Positions 7,541 through 8,374 of a stretch of DNA of 8,374 bases are shown piece by piece. A program made the position numbers and the translations under genes. Every line of letters begins with the position of its first letter. Position 1 is the stretch's first letter. The notes below the pieces were generated by a model, which saw only the letters and a program-made list of their open reading frames with translations, ran no database searches and was not told the DNA's origin. Source of the stretch: Betaproteobacteria bacterium RIFCSPLOWO2_02_FULL_62_17 (lineage in GTDB: Bacteria; Pseudomonadota; Gammaproteobacteria; Burkholderiales; SG8-39); the NCBI GenBank assembly GCA_001770355.1, contig MEQV01000299.1, positions 1 to 8,374 on the forward strand, given 5' to 3'.

Positions 7541-7579
7541 AAAGGGTTTCTCGCAAAACAGTTATCCAGGGATTTTCAA

Positions 7580-7714
7580 ATGAAGCGCACCTTCCAACCT
7601 TCTGTCGTCAAGCGTAAGCGTACGCACGGGTTTCTTGTTCGCATGCAGACCCGTGGTGGTAGGGCTGTTATTCGCGCCCGGCGAGCCAAAGGGCGGGCCC
7701 GGCTCTCGGTGTAA
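7580..7714 (+). CDS. rpmH: 50S ribosomal protein L34
   Basis: Small, very basic protein of the large ribosomal subunit that binds 23S rRNA. The 44-aa product starts MKRTFQPSVVKRKRTHGF and continues LVRMQTRGGRAVIRARRAKGR, which is the family throughout; length 44 is typical of proteobacteria. The ATG at 7580 is preceded by AGGGA (7568-7572) with 7-nt spacing. An in-frame TTG at 7511 is not the start because it is part of the -35 promoter element and the L34 family begins at MKRT. It is the first gene of an rpmH-rnpA-yidD-yidC unit, 9 nt ahead of the rnpA start and in the same reading frame. Confidence 0.98.
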   Translation: MKRTFQPSVVKRKRTHGFLVRMQTRGGRAVIRARRAKGRARLSV

Positions 7715-7723
7715 CCCCGCAAT

Positions 7724-8062
7724 TTGAACGGGCAGGTCGGGTATCGCGGGTATCGTCGCGAACAGCGCCTCGGCGGTAAGGATATCGCCGCAGTTCTGTC
7801 CTCGGGCCGCCGTTTCAGGGGAAATATGCTGCTCATTCAGGTCCGGGAAAACGGGCTTGATCTTTCACGGTTGGGGTTGATTGTACCCAAGCGTTTTCTT
7901 CCTTTGTCGGTCGATCGAAACCTCATGAAGCGCCATGTGCGCGAGTGGTTTCGGCTCAGACAGGCTGCGCTGAAGGGTCGCGATGTGCTGGTGCGTCTAA
8001 TCGGCACACGCACAGTGGCGAACGGCCTGGTCGAGGATCTCGACCGATTGGGCTTGCCTTGA
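7724..8062 (+). CDS. rnpA: Ribonuclease P protein component
   Basis: Protein cofactor of RNase P, which with its catalytic RNA (not in this window) removes the 5' leader from tRNA precursors. The 112-aa product shows REQRLGGKDIAAVLSSGRRF near the N-terminus, GLIVPKRF (51-58) and the RNR motif RNLMKRHVRE (65-74), the RNA-binding signature of the family. The start is constrained: the rpmH stop is in the same frame, and TTG at 7724 is the only ATG, GTG or TTG before the conserved core. It has no clear Shine-Dalgarno sequence, so translation probably depends on coupling to rpmH 9 nt upstream. Its stop overlaps the yidD ATG by one base. Identification is firm; the TTG start is probable. Confidence 0.95.
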   Translation: MNGQVGYRGYRREQRLGGKDIAAVLSSGRRFRGNMLLIQVRENGLDLSRLGLIVPKRFLPLSVDRNLMKRHVREWFRLRQAALKGRDVLVRLIGTRTVANGLVEDLDRLGLP

Positions 8063-8331
8063 TGAAAAACCTGTCCGATGCTGGATGGCTGCGCCGTGCC
8101 GCTATGGCCGCGCACGCGGCGCCGATCCGGGTGTTGCTGCTGCTGATAGCGGCATACCGTTATTTGATCAGTCCGATGATGGCACCGCACTGTCGCTACC
8201 ATCCTTCCTGTTCCGAATACGCGCAGGACGCCCTGGCTAAGCATGGCGCTTATCTTGGTGCCCGCCTTGCGCTGAAGCGTTTATGCCGGTGCCACCCGTG
8301 GCAACCGGGCGGCTATGATCCTGTACCCTGA
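8062..8331 (+). CDS. yidD: Membrane protein insertion efficiency factor YidD
   Basis: Small inner-membrane-associated protein that aids YidC-dependent insertion of membrane proteins. The 89-aa product has a hydrophobic or amphipathic N-terminal stretch (about 21-39, PIRVLLLLIAAYRYLISP) and the conserved core CRYHPSCSEYA (44-54), followed by LKRLCRCHPW (71-80) and a GGYDPVP end. Cysteines are at 44, 50, 75 and 77. The ATG at 8062 overlaps the rnpA stop in TGATG, with no Shine-Dalgarno sequence close by, which fits termination-reinitiation. The in-frame ATG at 7945 is rejected because it would add 39 residues unlike the family and lie deep inside rnpA. A GTG for yidC follows 15 nt after the stop. 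Confidence 0.96.
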   Translation: MKNLSDAGWLRRAAMAAHAAPIRVLLLLIAAYRYLISPMMAPHCRYHPSCSEYAQDALAKHGAYLGARLALKRLCRCHPWQPGGYDPVP

Positions 8332-8346
8332 TTCTGGAAGACCTGT

Positions 8347-8374
8347 GTGGATACTCAACGTCTGATTCTGTTCT
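8347..8374 (+). CDS. yidC: Membrane protein insertase YidC, N-terminal codons only (3' end outside window)
   Basis: Only nine codons are visible: a GTG start at 8347 giving MDTQRLILF, the characteristic beginning of proteobacterial YidC (MD[ST]QR, then a hydrophobic segment). GGAAG (8336-8340) lies 6 nt upstream, supporting the GTG start. YidC is the inner-membrane insertase that works with Sec and alone. Its place directly after yidD matches the usual rpmH-rnpA-yidD-yidC order, which carries most of the weight for so short a fragment. Confidence 0.85.

Larger units (their letters stand above)
7409..7579. other. dnaA-rpmH divergent regulatory spacer
   Basis: This 171-nt region (about 43% GC by hand count) must drive dnaA leftward and rpmH rightward. 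It holds a perfect DnaA box (7471-7479), a possible dnaA promoter overlapping it, a near-consensus rpmH promoter (7511-7540), and a weaker TTATCCAGG (7562-7570) that overlaps the rpmH ribosome binding site. With one perfect box and a transition between minus- and plus-strand gene blocks, it is the second candidate for oriC. Confidence 0.6.

Noticed and set aside
7511..7579. Extended rpmH start at TTG 7511
   Set aside because: This TTG is the first part of the -35 element; L34 begins at MKRT with a good Shine-Dalgarno sequence at 7568-7572.
7945..8061. Longer yidD start at 7945
   Set aside because: The added 39 residues do not resemble YidD and lie inside rnpA; the ATG overlapping the rnpA stop gives the family-typical length.
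8346..8354. DnaA box-like TGTGGATAC at the yidC start
   Set aside because: One mismatch, isolated, and explained by the GTG-GAT-ACT start codons of yidC.

Overview
This is an ordinary but information-rich chromosomal window around a bacterial replication-initiation locus. In + strand order it holds the 3' part of a topoisomerase III gene (topB, +), then gyrB, dnaN and dnaA, all on the minus strand (transcription order dnaA, dnaN, gyrB). Divergent from dnaA come rpmH, rnpA, yidD and the first codons of yidC, all on the + strand. Every protein is a recognisable housekeeping family member and all whole genes look intact. I see no mobile element, CRISPR array, tRNA, rRNA or defence system, and no convincing previously undescribed system.

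The organism is a Gram-negative proteobacterium, most likely a betaproteobacterium. GyrB is long (809 aa) with the large insertion of Gram-negative GyrB. The 44-aa L34 and the rpmH-rnpA-yidD-yidC block next to dnaA are the usual proteobacterial arrangement. recF is absent between dnaN and gyrB, which is the common betaproteobacterial layout, whereas gammaproteobacteria usually carry recF there. A lineage near the Nitrosomonadales is possible but is only a guess.

Layout: 1-2111 topB (5' end outside the window), convergent with gyrB (4630-2201) across an 89-nt spacer. dnaN (5821-4712) lies 81 nt upstream of gyrB. A 228-nt AT-richer spacer (5822-6049, about 40% GC by hand count) separates dnaN from dnaA (7408-6050). 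It holds three one-mismatch DnaA boxes in one orientation, two of them 11 bp apart, and a thrice-occurring TTCATAC heptamer, so it is a candidate oriC or DnaA-regulated region. The 171-nt dnaA-rpmH divergent spacer holds a perfect DnaA box overlapping a plausible dnaA -35 element, and a strong sigma70 promoter for rpmH.

Together the genes cover initiation (DnaA), processivity (beta clamp), DNA topology (GyrB, TopB), ribosome assembly (L34), tRNA 5' maturation (RnpA) and membrane protein insertion (YidD, YidC). The best leads are regulatory: the location of the origin and autoregulation of dnaA.
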